This document shows positions 15,708-16,974 of a stretch of DNA of 16,974 bases, one piece after another (the stretch's first letter is position 1; each line of letters begins with the position of its first letter). The notes beneath the pieces are model-generated. The model did not search any database. It was not told the origin of the DNA and saw nothing but the letters and a program-made list of their open reading frames with translations. The translations under genes were made by a program, and so were the position numbers. The stretch spans positions 1 through 16,974 of the forward strand of contig CAJMPZ010000047.1 of assembly GCA_905215445.1 (NCBI GenBank), read 5' to 3'. Origin of the DNA: an uncultured bacterium (GTDB lineage Bacteria > Actinomycetota > Coriobacteriia > Coriobacteriales > Coriobacteriaceae).

Positions 15708-16775
15708 CTACACGGCCTGTGCCAGCTTCTCGGCACGCTCGGCGGCGGCGAGCGCCTCGATGACGGTGCCGAGCTGGTCGCCCAGGAGGACGCCATTGTA
15801 GGTGGAGTTGAAGCCGATGCGGTGATCGGTCACGCGGTCCTGGGGCTGGTTGTAGGTACGGATCTTCTCGGAACGGTTGCCGTGGCCGATCTGGCTCTGG
15901 CGCTCGGCACCAAGCTCTGCCTGCTGCTTCTCGAGTTCCATCTCGTACAGACGGGCGCGCAGCATCTGCATGCAGACCTCGCGATTCTGAATCTGGGAGC
16001 GCTGCTCCTGCGACTGCACCACGGTGTTGGTGGGCAGGTGGGTGATGCGCACGGCGGAGTAGGTGGTGTTAACGCACTGACCGCCAGGGCCCGAAGCGCA
16101 GTAAGTGTCGATGCGCAGGTCAGACTGGTTGATCTGGACGTCGATCTCCTCGGCCTCGGGAAGCACGGCGACGGTTGCCGTGGAGGTCTGGATACGGCCC
16201 TGGGACTCGGTCTTGGGAACGCGCTGGACACGGTGTACGCCGGACTCAAACTTCATGACGGAGTAGACGCGGTCGCCCTCGACCTTGAACTCGATGGACT
16301 TAAAGCCGCCGGCCTCGCTGGGGCTGGAATCGAGCACGGTGGTCTTCCAGCCGCGCGACTCGCAGAAGCGCTGATACATCTTGTACAGGTCGCCGGCGAA
16401 GATGGCCGCCTCGTCGCCACCGGCGGCGGAGCGAATCTCGACGATGGTGTTCTTGTCGTCGTTGGGGTCGCTCGGGATGAGCATGTACTTAATGTCTTCC
16501 TCGAGCTGGGGAAGCTTGGCCTCGTTTTCGGAGATGTCCATCTGGAGCATCTCCTTCTCATCGGCATCGGTAGTATCGTGGAGCATTTCCTTGGCAGCCT
16601 CGATGTCATCGAGCGCGCCGATGTACTCGCGCGAGGCGGCGATGAGGTCGGACTGGTGCGCGTACTCCTTGTTGAGACGCGTGAACTCCTTGATGTCGGA
16701 GGCAACGGCCGGGTCGGAAAGCTTCTTCTCGAGCTCCTCATAGGCCTTGATGATCTTTTCGAGCTTGTCGCGCAT
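15708..16775 (-). CDS. prfA: Peptide chain release factor 1
   Basis: RF1 reads UAA and UAG in the ribosomal A site and triggers peptide release. It has 355 residues, normal length. An N-terminal helical domain (1-100) is followed by the codon-recognition domain with VQRVPKTESQGRI (183-195), containing the PxT-type tripeptide PKT (187-189). The catalytic GGQ is at 231-233 and is the target of PrmC. Two positions are unusual: Gln196 stands where RF1 proteins have His in the RIHTS block, and GGQ is followed by Cys-Val-Asn and then Tyr239, where Asp or Met is common. The ATG at 16775 has AAAGGAGT upstream. Its stop is TAG, which RF1 itself reads, followed at once by the structured element. Confidence 0.97.
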   Translation of the reverse strand: MRDKLEKIIKAYEELEKKLSDPAVASDIKEFTRLNKEYAHQSDLIAASREYIGALDDIEAAKEMLHDTTDADEKEMLQMDISENEAKLPQLEEDIKYMLIPSDPNDDKNTIVEIRSAAGGDEAAIFAGDLYKMYQRFCESRGWKTTVLDSSPSEAGGFKSIEFKVEGDRVYSVMKFESGVHRVQRVPKTESQGRIQTSTATVAVLPEAEEIDVQINQSDLRIDTYCASGPGGQCVNTTYSAVRITHLPTNTVVQSQEQRSQIQNREVCMQMLRARLYEMELEKQQAELGAERQSQIGHGNRSEKIRTYNQPQDRVTDHRIGFNSTYNGVLLGDQLGTVIEALAAAERAEKLAQAV

Positions 16776-16974
16776 GGCGGGACTCCTTTATATGCGTGAA
16801 GGTGAAAATCGGCAGAATTGATGGGGCGCATGGCGCCACTGCGGGGGTAAGCCCGGCTAGAGCATGTCGATCTTCAGATACATGCGCATCCCTTCGCGTG
16901 TGGGGTACATAGTTGCGATCTAACCCATACATGATAGCGTGCGCAGGCAAACCTGCATATAACCCGCACGGAAT
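16776..16974 (-). promoter_or_regulatory. prfA leader region with possible short upstream ORF
   Basis: These 199 nt upstream of prfA hold the ribosome binding site (about 16783-16790) and a small GC hairpin (16825-16829 with 16833-16837). There is a 17-codon frame, ATG at 16910 to TAG at 16857-16859, with no strong ribosome binding site. TATCAT on the minus strand (16936-16931) could be a -10, but no good -35 is seen. A 5-bp hairpin (about 16942-16955) lies at the far end. No part of rho or rpmE, common upstream neighbours, is recognisable. Confidence 0.35.

Noticed and set aside
16738..16950. A 70-codon minus frame upstream of and overlapping prfA
   Set aside because: It overlaps the prfA start in another frame and has no ribosome site or recognisable content.

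Overview
The window is a block of 18 protein genes, all on the minus strand, so gene order below is given in the direction of transcription (high to low coordinates). The gene content, GC-rich coding sequence, strong AGGAGG-type ribosome binding sites and frequent GTG/TTG starts suggest a high-GC Gram-positive. My best inference is an actinobacterium of the Coriobacteriia, something like Collinsella, but this rests on general resemblance and no database was searched.

Layout: prfA (RF1) and prmC (its glutamine methyltransferase) are separated by about 590 bp without a recognised gene. Next comes a small hicA-hicB toxin-antitoxin pair with its own AT-rich promoter and operator, then tsaC (tRNA t6A synthesis) and glpK (glycerol kinase), then upp (uracil salvage). 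A complete F-type ATP synthase operon follows: a small atpI-like membrane gene, then atpB-E-F-H-A-G-D-C. It ends in a hairpin terminator that sits directly in the murA leader, and murA is followed by a LytR-CpsA-Psr cell-wall ligase gene. The backbone prfA-prmC-tsaC-(upp)-atpIBEFHAGDC-murA is an old order also known from Bacillus and, in part, from Mycobacterium; hicAB and glpK look like insertions into it.

How it works together: RF1 and PrmC form a termination module, and TsaC adds a second translation-fidelity function. Upp and GlpK are salvage and central-metabolism genes. The atp genes encode all eight F1Fo subunits, and the c-subunit sequence looks proton-type rather than sodium-type. 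MurA and the LCP protein start and finish envelope polymer assembly.

The most unusual signal is a pair of roughly 140-nt structured elements, one directly after the LCP stop codon (3-143) and one directly after the prfA stop codon (15568-15707). They share one complex fold: a stop-adjacent hairpin, a conserved GACGCTGC linker and a long three-part hairpin with a conserved single-base bulge. Several paired positions differ between the copies in a compensatory way. Other points are an RF1 with Gln where the stop-codon-reading His is expected, no TGA stop among 18 genes, a PrmC with an acidic Ala/Glu-rich insertion of about 130 residues, a HicB with an excisionase/MerR-like DNA-binding tail, and a terminator just upstream of the murA ribosome binding site.
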